Assembly (NCBI GenBank): GCA_031308135.1
Contig: JAHLJT010003656.1
Coordinates: 48,423,835-48,487,834, forward strand
Length of the DNA stretch: 64,000 bases
Reading direction: 5' to 3'
Source: Acheta domesticus
Taxonomy: Eukaryota; Arthropoda; Insecta; Orthoptera; Gryllidae
The notes under the pieces were generated by a model. It made no database searches. It was not told where the DNA came from and saw nothing but the letters and a program-made list of their open reading frames with translations. The position numbers and the translations under genes were made by a program. Below, in pieces: positions 48,366-60,100 of this stretch. Positions within the stretch are counted from its first letter, which is position 1, and each line of letters begins with the position of its first letter.

Positions 48366-48451
48366 ATCATTCCGTTTTTTTAAACATTACTTTAACATGC
48401 AGGAATCATGAATTGAATTAATATAGGTTTATTCTCACAACTGTCCCCGGT

Positions 48452-48528
48452 GAGCTCGTGGTCTAGTGGTTAACAGTCTACTACCAGTAAGCAGTAGGAG
48501 AATACGTTCGAGTCCTGTCCTGTCCAGT
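48452..48528 (+). tRNA. tRNA-like unit L3 (degenerate)
   Basis: The A box is GTGGTCTAGTGGTTA, as in Asp/Glu/Gly-type tRNAs. The B box is CGTTCGAGTCCTG, with a weakened T stem in this arm. A T5 run lies downstream at about 48544. Partner: 49850-49924, where the T stem pairs better. Confidence 0.5.
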
Positions 48529-48618
48529 CTGGTCTATGGATATGTTTTTAAATAGTTTCATGTTGCGGCCAACCTGGAAGAAATTAATACACGTTCGTTG
48601 TAGTGATCAGCTGCGAGA

Positions 48619-48690
48619 GTTCTCGTGGTGTAATGGTTACAGTGCTGGATTAGAACCGTATAAGCAGCGTGTTCAAGTCCTGCTAAAGCC
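48619..48690 (+). tRNA. tRNA-like unit L4 (degenerate)
   Basis: The A box is GTGGTGTAATGGTTACAG. The B box is TGTTCAAGTCCTG. A T5 run follows immediately (48693-48697), as expected for a pol III terminator. The acceptor stem does not close well. Partner: 49691-49762. Confidence 0.5.
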
Positions 48691-48769
48691 GATTTTTATA
48701 CATTGTATTTACCTAGCCAAATATCTCAATGCAATAGAAATAGATTAATTATCTTCTGCCACTCGACAA

Positions 48770-48843
48770 AGTCTCGTGGTTTAGTGGTCAAGGGGCTGGA
48801 GCTGTAGAGTCACGGATGTTAGGTTCGAATCCAGCTCGGGTAG
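48770..48843 (+). tRNA. tRNA-like unit L5 (degenerate)
   Basis: The A box is GTGGTTTAGTGGTCAAGG. The B box is AGGTTCGAATCCAG. No T-run follows closely. The partner, 49539-49611, differs at only two or so positions, far fewer than the other four pairs. This fits its position next to the near-identical centre. Confidence 0.5.
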
Positions 48844-48849
48844 ATTATA

Positions 48850-49540
48850 TTACAAAAATTATATTATTTGCTTGAGAGGGAGTGGGGGCGGATCACGCGC
48901 GCCCGCGCGTGTTAAATAACGCGCGCCCGCGCCTCATGACGCGCACGTGTGGGGGGGGGGGTAGGGGGGGGGCTATAGGGGCGAAGCCCCTCCTAGTAGG
49001 AATGTATAGTAGTAGTACTATATAGTAGTAATAGTGTATAGTAGTAGTACTATATAGAAGTAGTAATAGTGTATAGTAGTAGTACTGTATAGAAGTAGCA
49101 CTATATAGTGGTAGTACTATACAGTAGCCCTAGTAAGCGAAGCTTAAAATACGCGCGCGTGTTTTTTAGATACGGTAGAGTTCCTCCCAGTAAGCGAAGC
49201 TTAAAAAACACGCGCGCCTCATGACGCGCGCGTATTTTAAGCTTCGCTTACTAGGGCTACTGTATAGTACTACCACTATATAGTGCTACTTCTATACAGT
49301 ACTACTACTATACACTATTACTACTTCTATATAGTACTACTACTATACACTATTACTACTATATAGTACTACTACTATACATTCCTACTAGGAGGGGCTT
49401 CGCCCCTATAGCCCCCCCCTACCCCCCCCCACACGTGCGCGTCATGAGGCGCGGGCGCGCGTTATTTAACACGCGCGGGCGCGCGTGATCCGCCCCCACT
49501 CCCTCTCAAGCAAATAATATAATTTTTGTAATATAATCTA
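48850..49540. repeat. Palindrome centre: near-perfect hairpin
   Basis: 48850-49160 and 49224-49540 are reverse complements that differ, as far as seen, only in G/C-run lengths (11 and 9 G against 9 and 8 C). From outside in each side has CG-alternating DNA (CACGCGCGCCCGCGCGTG, Z-DNA-prone), two long G runs, GGGGCGAAGCCCC, a TAGTAGTACTATATAG-type repeat tract, and CTAGTAAGCGAAGCTTAAAA. The spacer at 49161-49223 itself folds (GCGCGTGTTTTTTA/TTAAAAAACACGCGC), leaving an unpaired loop of only about 30 bases. Confidence 0.9.
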
Positions 49541-49611
49541 CCCGAGCTGGATTCGAACCTAACATCCGTGACTCTACAGCTCCAGCCCCTTGACCACTAG
49601 ACCAAGAGACT
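49539..49611 (-). tRNA. tRNA-like unit R5 (mirror of L5)
   Basis: Minus strand: A box TTGGTCTAGTGGTCAAGG, B box AGGTTCGAATCCAG. It is nearly identical to L5 and is the innermost unit of the right-arm cluster. Confidence 0.5.
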
Positions 49612-49690
49612 TTGTCAATCTCGAACGGATAATGAATCTATTTCTATTGCATTCAGATATTCCGCTAAGTAAATTCAATGTATAAAAATC

Positions 49691-49762
49691 GGCACTGGCA
49701 GGATTTGAACACGCTGCCTGAATGGTTTTAATCCTGCACGGTAACCGTTATACCACGAGAAC
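49691..49762 (-). tRNA. tRNA-like unit R4 (mirror of L4)
   Basis: Minus strand: A box GTGGTATAACGGTTACCG, B box TGTTCAAATCCTGCC, then GATTTTTAT as a possible pol III terminator. It differs from L4 at many positions, but both boxes and the T-run are kept. Confidence 0.5.
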
Positions 49763-49849
49763 TCACGCGGTTCATCACTACAACGAACGTATATTAATTT
49801 TATCCAGGTTGGCCGCAGTATGAAACTATTTAAAAACATATCCACAGAC

Positions 49850-49924
49850 CCGACTGCACAGGACTCGAACCTATCTACCTACCGCTTACTGTTGTTAGAC
49901 TCTTGACCACTAGACCACGAGCTC
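49850..49924 (-). tRNA. tRNA-like unit R3 (mirror of L3)
   Basis: Minus strand: A box GTGGTCTAGTGGTCAAG, T arm ATAGGTTCGAGTCCTGT with five pairs (one G-T). It is better preserved than L3 in the T stem. Confidence 0.5.
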
Positions 49925-50013
49925 AACGGGGAAAGTTGTGAGAATAAACCTGTATTAATTCAATTCATGCTTCCTGCATGTTAAGGTAATGTATTTAAAA
50001 AAACGGAATGACG

Positions 50014-50087
50014 AGAATAACTGGGAATCGAACCCCGGCAACCTACATTAGTCGTACTAGTGCCTTTAACCACTCGACAATCCGGCA
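50014..50087 (-). tRNA. tRNA-like unit R2 (mirror of L2)
   Basis: Minus strand: A box TTGTCGAGTGGTTAAAGGC, B box GGGGTTCGATTCCC, followed after about 10 bp by a T7 run. The loop region reads CGACTAA where L2 has CGGCTAA. Confidence 0.5.
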
Positions 50088-50209
50088 GTTGCGGTGGACA
50101 TTTGAATTTTCTTCTATATTAAATGCAGTAAGTATTGCATAAGTATGGGATCAGTGAATTCCAAGTCAACTCCACTATTGTTTCAGATTTTAAGGCCACT
50201 GAACCAGCT

Positions 50210-50292
50210 GTCAGCGTAGCTGTGATGGTTAAAACACCAAACTCCTGAACAGTTTCAACAGAAGCTTCACAGGTTCAAATCCTGCCGTAATC
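50210..50292 (+). tRNA. tRNA-like unit R1 (Ser UGA-like)
   Basis: The anticodon arm is intact: stem AAACT/AGTTT around loop CCTGAAC, which would read UGA (serine). A long variable arm follows, as in serine tRNAs. The D arm/A box is TAGCTGTGATGGTTAAAACA and the T arm is CAGGTTCAAATCCTG. The acceptor stem is poor. L1 carries UAA at the same place. Confidence 0.55.
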
Positions 50293-53200
50293 ACTCGACA
50301 TTAAAAAGGAAACAAGGTATGTATAAAGCGTAAGTATGAACGAGAGAGGAGAGTGTGGATGTGTATATGTATAGAAACTAATGACAGGCTCCAAAAAAGG
50401 TGATTATAACTGTATGAATTGCATGCATAACCCATGTGTCATAATACCCCTTTCCCGACCTGCATTACTAGAATGAAAGAAACAGATAGCCAATGATTTC
50501 TAGTCAAATATATCAAAGTTGACATAACAGCAGAAGCATAGTCGAAGCACTTAAATTTCCAGCCTTCGACATATTGAAAGTTAAGGGGAAATTTCTGGAA
50601 TTTCGCGGAGAGAGCGAGTAGTTTTTTTTTCTTAACAAGCAGTTTGAAGTTTTTCTTCAATAACTTGTATTTTGAATTTTTTTCCATTTTGTATTTTACA
50701 ATTTAGTGTTCGACTTTTATATCTTTCTTGGTGCTCTCTAAATACTTCTGGGTAGACCAATATTTTAATACAGAATTTCATTACAACTTTCATAACTTAT
50801 ATTTTGAATTTTTTTCAATTTAGCGTTCGACATTTACATCTTTTTGGTACTCTCTCAATATTTTTAGGTTGGCAAATATATTTTAATACAGGATTTCACA
50901 AAACAATTCGTACTTTTAACAGAAATGAGCGATAAAGCACAAACCTGTATTTCCCAAGTTAGGATAGAAATAATAAAAGCAATGAATGTATACCCATATA
51001 ACGAAAGGTTAAACAAGTGAGGTAGTGGACTTTAAACCATTTCAATGTGCCCAGGAGTAAACGAATATGTGGGGTATGAAGGAAATATCGCAAAGGTGTA
51101 GGGAATTAAAACGAAAAAAAAATTGTAAAATGCACCTCTTCACTCTATATTCAGCAACAAGAGATGTAATAGATTTTTAAAAATTCTCAAAGCAATCGAG
51201 TACGAGTAGAGTGAATCAAGTATTAATGTACAAAGCAAATCGAAGTCAAACTTGCCTGTTAACTGCAATGGGAGCAAAATCCGTTCTTGTTTATTTCGCT
51301 AATCCCAAAGGATTGTGGAACGGTGGAGGATTTTGGGGAGTTCTAAATAAGTTTTAATGCAAATAATTTATATTACAAGAAAGCTGAAATCTGTCTTCAA
51401 CATTTGCATCTAAAATTTCATTCAAATAAATTTTACAAAGAAAGGATGTAGGGATCAAGAATTCCGAGACAACGTGCTCGAAAACTGAAAACAGTCGCAG
51501 TATCTCATCTCCAGTTCAAATATCAAGAACTTAAAAATAGTTTTCGTGACAGTCTAAATGAACACAAAAACAACCTATTTTATTCTATGAATAAGGTACA
51601 AAAATTACAGCTTTTTAAATACTACATAGGCTCCTTTGCAGCGTGTTACTTCTCTTAAATCATTTGTTAGCAGAAGTGCGGTTAAGAATAGGTTATATTG
51701 TCATGGCAGGATTTCCTGCTTTAACAAATCTAACACTAATATATCCAATTGGCATTTTTTTCTCTCGTTTTACTCAGGGTCAACTTCCATAATTACCACG
51801 TATATTATCTGCTCATTTACAGCATACTCGTGTTATTTAGACAGTGTTTTGAGCCATTTATACACAGAATCATCCCATCACCTTCACCCCTAACGCTGCT
51901 GGCTCCAACGGCTGCTGTGTTTCCGTAGAAATGTAGAAAACGAAATCTCGTCAGTCTGAAACAAAAGCAATCCTTAATTTAATTTTGAAGATTCAATGTT
52001 ATCATACTTAATAGAATAATGGAGGGGAGATATTTAACAATATATAATCGAAAAGAGTTTGCGAGATAGGCGACATGTGTTTAGATTTAATACTATTTCT
52101 GAAATTATTTAATATGACTGACTTCAAACAATTAGGTGTATCCCGCAGGTATTACGAAGGTATACTCAGAAATAGAAAATAATGGCAATAAAATGAATAT
52201 ATCGTGTCCAGAAGGAAATTATTTTGAGCCATATAGTTGAAGTAAAACAATCTTACGGTTTGTGCAATAAGAAGCTTGATGTCAGCTCTTTTGTAGAACA
52301 ATACATTTTCACCGACGCAAGAAAAACATTCTTCATAAAAACTTGCCAATGGAAAGAAATTAGATCCATTTAAAAAAACACTATTTTGGGGCTTTTTAGA
52401 ACATCAAAAATCCATCGGTGTTACTAGATACTCTCCTAGGAACAAATTTGTGCAGTTCCATCGACTCCATTGCTTCTTTTTTCATGTGCAAAATATATAC
52501 GCACTGGCGAAATCGAGAAGTACAATCACTGTTAAATTACAACTGAAATTACTACTAAACACGGTCTCTAGTCACGATATTACGTGACAATTAATAAACA
52601 ATTAATATTTAAGGAAATGGTGGCGAAATCAACTTTTATTGATTGATAGGATTGATTGTGCGTCTAATTGAAAGGCGGAGCTAACATAAAAACTCGTATG
52701 GAATCGGGACTTCGTATGAAGGAAAGTAGTTTACAGGTATGGAAATACAACTCTAACGGACAATGAGAGCCTTCTAGGTGCCTACCGAGAACCAAGTTAT
52801 TTCGAATGAAAATATATTACAATTTATTAAACCAAAAACAAGGCTGAAGAATTTCACATAAAACAATTACAATAACAAATATTATATACAACTCTTGCGG
52901 TCTCAGCCTGCAAATGGAGATTGTATATGAAGCAGAAACTACCTTTTGTATTAACACTTCTTGATGTGTACTTGATGCGTAGAACACCACTTTAGGTGAC
53001 AAGCAAGAACCTGATAAGATTAATACAAAGCAGTGACACACATACACCCTCTTTAAACAATGAAAAATAATTGAATGCTGTTTTGTAAGTCAACAATAGA
53101 AAATTACGAGTGTCCTAGTTCTACACAAATATAAACCTACTTGAAACTAGCACCACAACAATTATTGCTTACGAATCTGTAGGCACATTTAAACTTAAAT

Positions 53201-53594
53201 GCACAAATAATACCAATTCAAGATATGCTATTGCAACAATGACAATAGTGTTACCTGCTCACAATGAGACACAATAATAAATTCGATTTTCGCCGAATGT
53301 TCCTCAAGCTGGGGCCAATTGCTTATGCAATTAAAAGACATGCACGCAACAATGCACCACCAGCAAGCTATTATGCAGCGACAACATCTGGGCTCCGGTG
53401 CTGTCGGGCGCTCGCCAGGACGACGAGACTTACAACAATATTAATGAAATCTACAACAACACACATACATCAAATACAATAATACACAATGCGGCTAGCC
53501 TCGAATTTAGGAAGGCAGCCTTACAATCAGCTGAGGAGAAAATAAATTAGCCACAGGGTGGAGGCTTTTAACACTCACCAATTATAATATAGAG

Positions 53595-54818
53595 CAGACC
53601 TGCACAACGCCTACTCCCGCGGGCACTCTGCACTTGCGAACCGACCGTCTGTCCGCAACAGCGCCGAAAGTGCAAGTAGAGGGAAGTAGGAAGTTTTGCG
53701 GAGAGGGGAGAAGTCTGACGTAGCACGACGCGGCGCCTAGATTGAATGCCCGGACGTCTAATATTGATCCATGCTGCAAAATTATATGCCCACTTGTTTA
53801 AATGGATTATGTCTAGTATTTCAGGTTAAAAGGACCATAATTTTCAGTTCATGTTCTGTGTACTGCTGTATATCCGCCTTTGTGTCCACCACTGTATGTA
53901 ATTTCCTTTATAAGCTAAAAAAAATTAACATGCTCATTGTGACTTCTAAAACAATATTTTAAAGCAGTAGCTTTTTAAAATATTTAATTATAACAAAAAA
54001 TACAATTTAATAATTGATTGTTCACCAGGAAAGTTATAATCTCCAAATAAGAGCAAAATGAAAATAATGAGAGCAATCTTTTACATCAGGATTAACATAA
54101 AAATAGAATATGTGGCAATTTCAAGAAGAGTAATGTTTAACAGCACACATTTTCCCCCATTATGAAACTGAATAAAATATATAAATGAGAAAATCCCTGT
54201 AACGATATTTTACGGGCAATCACAAGATTATGGAGGGTATGGTTAAATAGAATGCAAAGAGCTTAATATTTTTATACGATGTCGTAAACGACTCTGCACT
54301 CTTGTCAGAAATTAATCATGATTTTTTTTCAGAATAAATTTTGCTTTAATAGAACTGTCTTATTCAATTAAACACAGGTAATGAAAAAATAGTTCATTAC
54401 TATCACCATCAAACAAAAACAATTCAGTACCATAATTTTGTGTTTGGCAAAATACTAAATTTGTGATTATCTTGTAGCAAAGCAAATTACATTATCAGCC
54501 CAACAAGTAATTATAAATGGTGTCCAAATCTAATATGTATAATTCATTGTGGTTTAATATTTCTCACTGTCATATCGACTATAAACATTTACAATATCAT
54601 ACAAAAGGCAATATTACTTGAACCGTATGTGACTCCCATGTTCTCGCCGACTGCTCTTCAAACTTACGCGCAATGTTTCGAATTCCGCATTATAATTGGT
54701 GGTCCCCACTCCTTGAGTGAGTCTCATCCCCACCCTTCATCGATTTTCGCATTTGCCCCCGAGCTGCTCGCGCGCAGCTCCTGACCTCAGTGAATGTGCA
54801 AAATGCTGTGCAGGTCTG
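53595..54818. mobile_element. hAT-like non-autonomous element, right arm only
   Basis: The left end is CAGACCTGCACAACGCC. The right end, read in reverse, is CAGACCTGCACAGCATT. It is flanked by the 8-bp duplication ATATAGAG at 53587-53594 and 54819-54826. An 8-bp duplication with CAG-starting ends is the hAT signature. No transposase is encoded in its 1,224 bp. GC-rich ends enclose an AT-rich interior. It is absent from the left arm. Confidence 0.85.
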
Positions 54819-55438
54819 ATATAGAGCATAATTACAATACAAACTTGCCCGAAAGCGCATTACAATAACGAAAGTGCGCAAAAACCATTTGATACAAGTG
54901 CAATACAGATCCGCAAGACTTAATAAATGCCATTTCGGGCGATTACCCAGAAACTCACCGTCTAAAATAACGCCTGTTTAGTGGCTGTGAAAACAATATG
55001 AATTTAAGAACTGGCGCAGCTACTCAACAACGGACACTGGGCAGAGAAGAAAATCAATAAATACAAGAAGAAATGTAACACATTATAAATGTCAAATTTA
55101 AGGATTTGACAAAGTTGGGCTCCATTGCAGATGAATAAATACAAGATGTATAAATTGAGTAAGTTGCAAAACGAAGCCATGGAACGGCTGTATTAAACAA
55201 ACTTTACGTAAACATTACTCAAATACAATTGCAACAGACAGAGACTGGTGATTACTCAGCTCAATGCTCAGCTCACGTCAAAACGCACTCGATAGAAGCG
55301 CTGCATGCCGCAATGGGGAGATAATGAAACATAATTGATGGAGCAGTCACACTCAACAACAATGCTCCATACGAGCAAGCGAAGAACAATTATTGAGACC
55401 ATATATTAGTTATCACAGGCATTTAATATAATTATGTT

Positions 55439-55869
55439 GTATTACAAAAGTTTACTCTTTGTCGTGAGGATATAGATGGGTAGGAGTATGTGACGGGAGG
55501 CAGACGAACACCTGGTTGTCTATTAACAGTAGTTAATTATAAGCTCTGGTTCCAACACTGTCACGTTCTAACAGAGGCTTACGCAGTCCAGCTCTCAAGT
55601 TGGTCGCCGGCGATCACAACCATGCTTACGAACGGCGGTAAACAAGCGAAAAACTCGGCGGCTGTACGTCGCCTTTCTATACTGCCGGGAACTTCCATCC
55701 CTTCGGCAGCGGGAGTTGCGTTGCTCTCGTTCGGGTCACTCATAAGGATGCTGAGGGTGGCGAGACTTCAGTCTGCACATCTGGAAGCCATGCCTGCTCG
55801 GCCAGGGCGGAGTGAAAGCGGAAGCGTCCAAGGCGGCGTCGCTTTCACCACAAACTTATTACGTAATAC
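55439..55869. mobile_element. GC-rich 431-bp insert, right arm only
   Basis: The left arm lacks it. The ends GTATTACAAAAGTTT and, in reverse, GTATTACGTAATAAGTTT suggest short terminal inverted repeats. A frame of 139 codons (55490-55909) spans it and runs out of its right edge. It has no known domain, and the composition differs sharply from the surroundings. Its class is unknown. Confidence 0.5.
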
Positions 55870-57255
55870 TATAATTACTTACAGATCGAATTACAAAAGA
55901 CAGGCATAATTGATTCATTTTAGATTTTTTAAAGAACAAATGAGAATAATTATCAATTATTGTATTAAATATTCTGTTATTTATTATCAATTATCCAGAA
56001 TTAATGAAGATAGTTAATTAAAAATTACAACAATAACTGTCATGGCCATGACAATCTTATGTTTAAACATAACAAGCACAATAATTGACAGATACAAAGA
56101 ATATAAGTATGATAAATGTTTTAAGATTAAGGGATCCGATATTGTCCTGCAATCACTATATTTCACACGATGATTATTGTACCTATAAGCAAAAATGACA
56201 GTAGTTTGTTAATACACACCGTACCACACCGTTCCGCCAATATACACCATCACGGCAGCAGTCTCACTGTTCACTCTATTGTCCCAAACGTGCCAAATTG
56301 ATGCAGCTGAGAAGCAACTTCTTGATACTAGTGTGGGTTGCATTAGATTCTTTTTAGCTAGTAATATTTTGAATCATAAATCGCCCTCTGTTTTTCGCGG
56401 ATGTTGAACGGTATTCGTGGAAACTTTGGTTGAAATTGTTCCACGCGTCTCAGACATGCCACAACAAAAATTATAAATACAGTGGTTAGTCAATTTTTTC
56501 TTTAACACAAACACCAGTCGGGTATTGAGCGTGTCTAACATATTGGCCGAGGAATGCTCCTTACTACAGTTCTTTTGTTTTACATTTTCATTCAGTTCGT
56601 TTTGAAAGGATAGTTTCACTTTTGTTGTGAAAGAGTTTTATACCAATTAAACACAAATCGAACCCACGAGGGTGCATTTATAGTCACAATGTTGATCCTT
56701 CGTACCTGTAAGAGACGTTATTTTACTTCTGTGCAACATTAATATCCACAACCAAAAGAACAAAAACATTACAATTCATGGAATTTTACAGCACCAAAAT
56801 AAGAATATCATGTTCAGATCCAAGAGGTTTTGAAAACGAATTCAGAAATCAACAAAGGACAAGCTTCTGCATTAATATCTACTGTTAAATGCTGTTATCT
56901 TCGTCATGTGCCATCTTCTGTTGTGTATCGCACATGAGGAACAACTAGAATCTCTGAGAACGTTATTTTAATTCATTAAACCACACGATTGTAAATTAGC
57001 ATCTAACGTTCTTAGAATGCAGAGTATTCGTAAATATATTTTAGTAATTTTTGGTACAGAAAAATCGTTTCTTCGTGCAATTCTCTCCTTGAAACAAAGT
57101 TGTGATTCATTCTGGACATGATTTTGTGACAATTTCAAAACACCAATCACACCATCAAAGAGTAATCGACGTAGGAACGCATTGCGCCCCCTTTTGCGAA
57201 GCTTCCCCATCTAAATACTTCGTTTACGCAATATAAATAATATTAACACCACAGC

Positions 57256-57516
57256 TTAGTATTTCTGTAGTCTCGAATTCAGTATCCGTGAAAGCTGATG
57301 TTCAAAACTGAATATGTAGGTAACAAAATGGCGTATTTCATTTCCCTTTATCCGTAGGTCATAATTCTTTACATCTTCTAGATCTAAATGACTGCTTACA
57401 TTCTGTAATGTACCAATGTTACTATTGAACAAAACAACGTTGCATGACGCTGCTGCAAAGAGTTGAATATTCAACACACAACATAACATTTCCATCGTTA
57501 TGTTATCATTCCACAA
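57256..57516 (-). other. 86-codon ORF, right-arm copy
   Basis: Partner of 41737-41997. Both copies are open, but substitutions between them are mostly residue-changing, so coding function is doubtful. Confidence 0.3.
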
Positions 57517-58331
57517 ATTATATCAATATAAATGTTCTAAATGTGCTCAACACGAAAGTTGATAACGAAAATCACAAAAAACGCGCCGGTACGGAAATTC
57601 GATGAGACACCGGAGACAAAAGGGCGAGGACATTTTCACTCTTGACACATACTGTATAATAGAGAAACGGATTCAGAATAGTAATATAAATACCTTATCA
57701 ACATTAAATAAGTCCTGTAACAGAGGGAAATATTACCTCAAATTTTAAAAGAAAATTATTGATGTTCGTAACAAATAATAAACAACTTATATTACATTGC
57801 GCCACATAGTATGTACAAGTCTATGACGACATAACCAAGCCGAGGACGTACTTTGAGTACACACGCACGACGCATATTTGTCACATTTATACTATAATAT
57901 TTTAGTATTTCACATGTAGGTTTATTATCATGATATTGCGTCACAGACAAGTACAACTCCCAGTTGTAGATAGCTCAACATGCAGATGAAAGCACACATT
58001 TCTCAATACTAACGACCTACATGCAAGTGTCCTAGGAACGCAACATGAAAAAGTTGCTGCCACAAAGTCAAACAGGTGTACTTACTTGATTTGGTATTTA
58101 AAGTAATATTTATTCACATCATAAAACTGTACAATTTTCATATTTTTATAACCATTAATACACTACATTTCGAAACGAGAATATAATGTTCATAGTATGG
58201 AATGTACGAACATGACTACACTCGCTCGCCCGCATGCACGCACGCACGCAATAAAAAATATTTGCTGCCTCTAAAACCACAATTTCATTCCACATGACCT
58301 AAGGGATATTTACCTATAATAATCTCAACGC

Positions 58332-58335
58332 TTAA
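58332..58335. other. Empty piggyBac target site (TTAA)
   Basis: The flanks (CTCAACGC on the left, TACCTTTCGCAGAAA on the right) match in reverse complement the two sides of the piggyBac element at 38456-40925. They are joined here by a single TTAA. This arm was either never hit or has lost the element precisely, as piggyBac excision does. Confidence 0.9.
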
Positions 58336-60100
58336 TACCTTTCGCAGAAAACTGATAATAAAAATCACAATACATTTGTGGAACATATGCTTCAACAACA
58401 GCTTATTACCAACAGGGGGATGGAATGTACCAGTGTACATTGCCTTCCTCAGACACTGTTTTTCTTTTATTTTTCAAGATAACAGATAAAAAAATAAACT
58501 TAGAAAATATTGCGGCGAACCAAGTGCCGTTGACATTTAACAACTTATGGTTTTCGGTGATTCTTCATTCGCGCCGACGATGTGAGATGACAAAAATTGG
58601 TGATACGCAAATATTTTTTTTAAATGCGATCTGTATACTCTCGAGTTTTATGAATTCTACTAGTACACATATCTCATAGCCTAGTTGAAAGAATGAACAA
58701 CTGAACTAATGTGATGTGATGTTATCTTGGACCCGGAATATTGAGTTCTCATAGCTCTTCTGTTAAAATGGTTTATGCATCTTGTGTACGTTTTACTAAA
58801 TAGAAGTCCTTAAAAGTTATGTCAAGCACTTATTCATTACATGTATTTTTATGTAAGCCCAAGTGTGATATATCTGGCAACGCATTTACCAAAACTATTT
58901 TTTCAGTCAAACGTACATTTCTTTTTAATGCTGAATCATTCACTACCGAATTCCGGACACAGGCCTCCAAGATTTGCGTTTTTCACGAAATGGTGGGAAA
59001 TACCAGCAGACATCTGAAAATGCTTTTCTGAGAACAAATGGATTGGTTGATTTTCGACATTTACTTATTAGAAACGGTATTAATGTTTTTTCGAAGAAAT
59101 ACTACTGAACAGCTGTCATTATATTAAAAATTACCTGGGTCGCCAAATTATCGCACAGGCGATCTGGCTGTGCTTTTTCCCCCTGCTTAAAATTCGCAAT
59201 GGTTCTCCCAATTTTCACGTTGTCGCATGAACTGCTATAAACCTGAAAAACATTGAACAAATACTTCTTGTAAAATGAATATATAATATTATAATCCTTT
59301 TTTAACTAAAAAACCTTGACTTCATTGCTTTGTAGTACACAATGCAACCTCTTTTCCCGTATGGGGGTATGCACTGTTTGTTTACATATTACACGAAATG
59401 ACTGCCTACCTGGAAAATACAGAAAATTCATTACTCATACGCAAGTTACTCAGCAAACATACATCGAGAAAGACAACATTGAAACGTTTGCAGGATTCCA
59501 AATATTGCTCCCCCTTTGTTTTCAAACTACTTCGCAAATTCGAGTCTACAACGGGATGTCCTCCCTTTGTGTTCTGGAGTATAACAGCATATGAAATGGG
59601 ATGGTACCACCACTACCTAAAAAGTATTTAACATGTACTTGTTAGTGAACTAATGTAGGGGCAATATTGAAATATTCTCAAAGAAATAACACTATAGCTG
59701 TTTTCTTAATAAAGATTACCTACAAAATCCTCTTTCATCCAAACTTCGTCATAGCCTATCATGTTGTGCCTTTTCTGTGATTAAAAATTGGGATGTTCCT
59801 TCCAATTTTCTTGCGTCACATGAAAGGCTAGCTAGCTGAAAAACAAAGAACGAATACTTTTTCTTTTACAATGAATCGACAAAATTGTAATCATTTTTTC
59901 TACATGAAATTAATTTTTCTGAAAAATATCATTTAAATAATTATTACTGATGCAATTGTAATGAGTAATTCCAGCAATTTCATTGGAAAATAATCATAGA
60001 ATATTTCCCATTTAATAAACTATGTGAAACTATTCCGTCACTCACCTGCCCCCTCGCAATTCAGTTATTTGTTAGACCTGGTTCTGCAACGCACATTGAA

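Noticed and set aside
48086..50292. The ten tRNA-like units as functional tRNA genes
   Set aside because: Acceptor stems do not pair and some anticodon stems are broken; they are listed only as tRNA-like.
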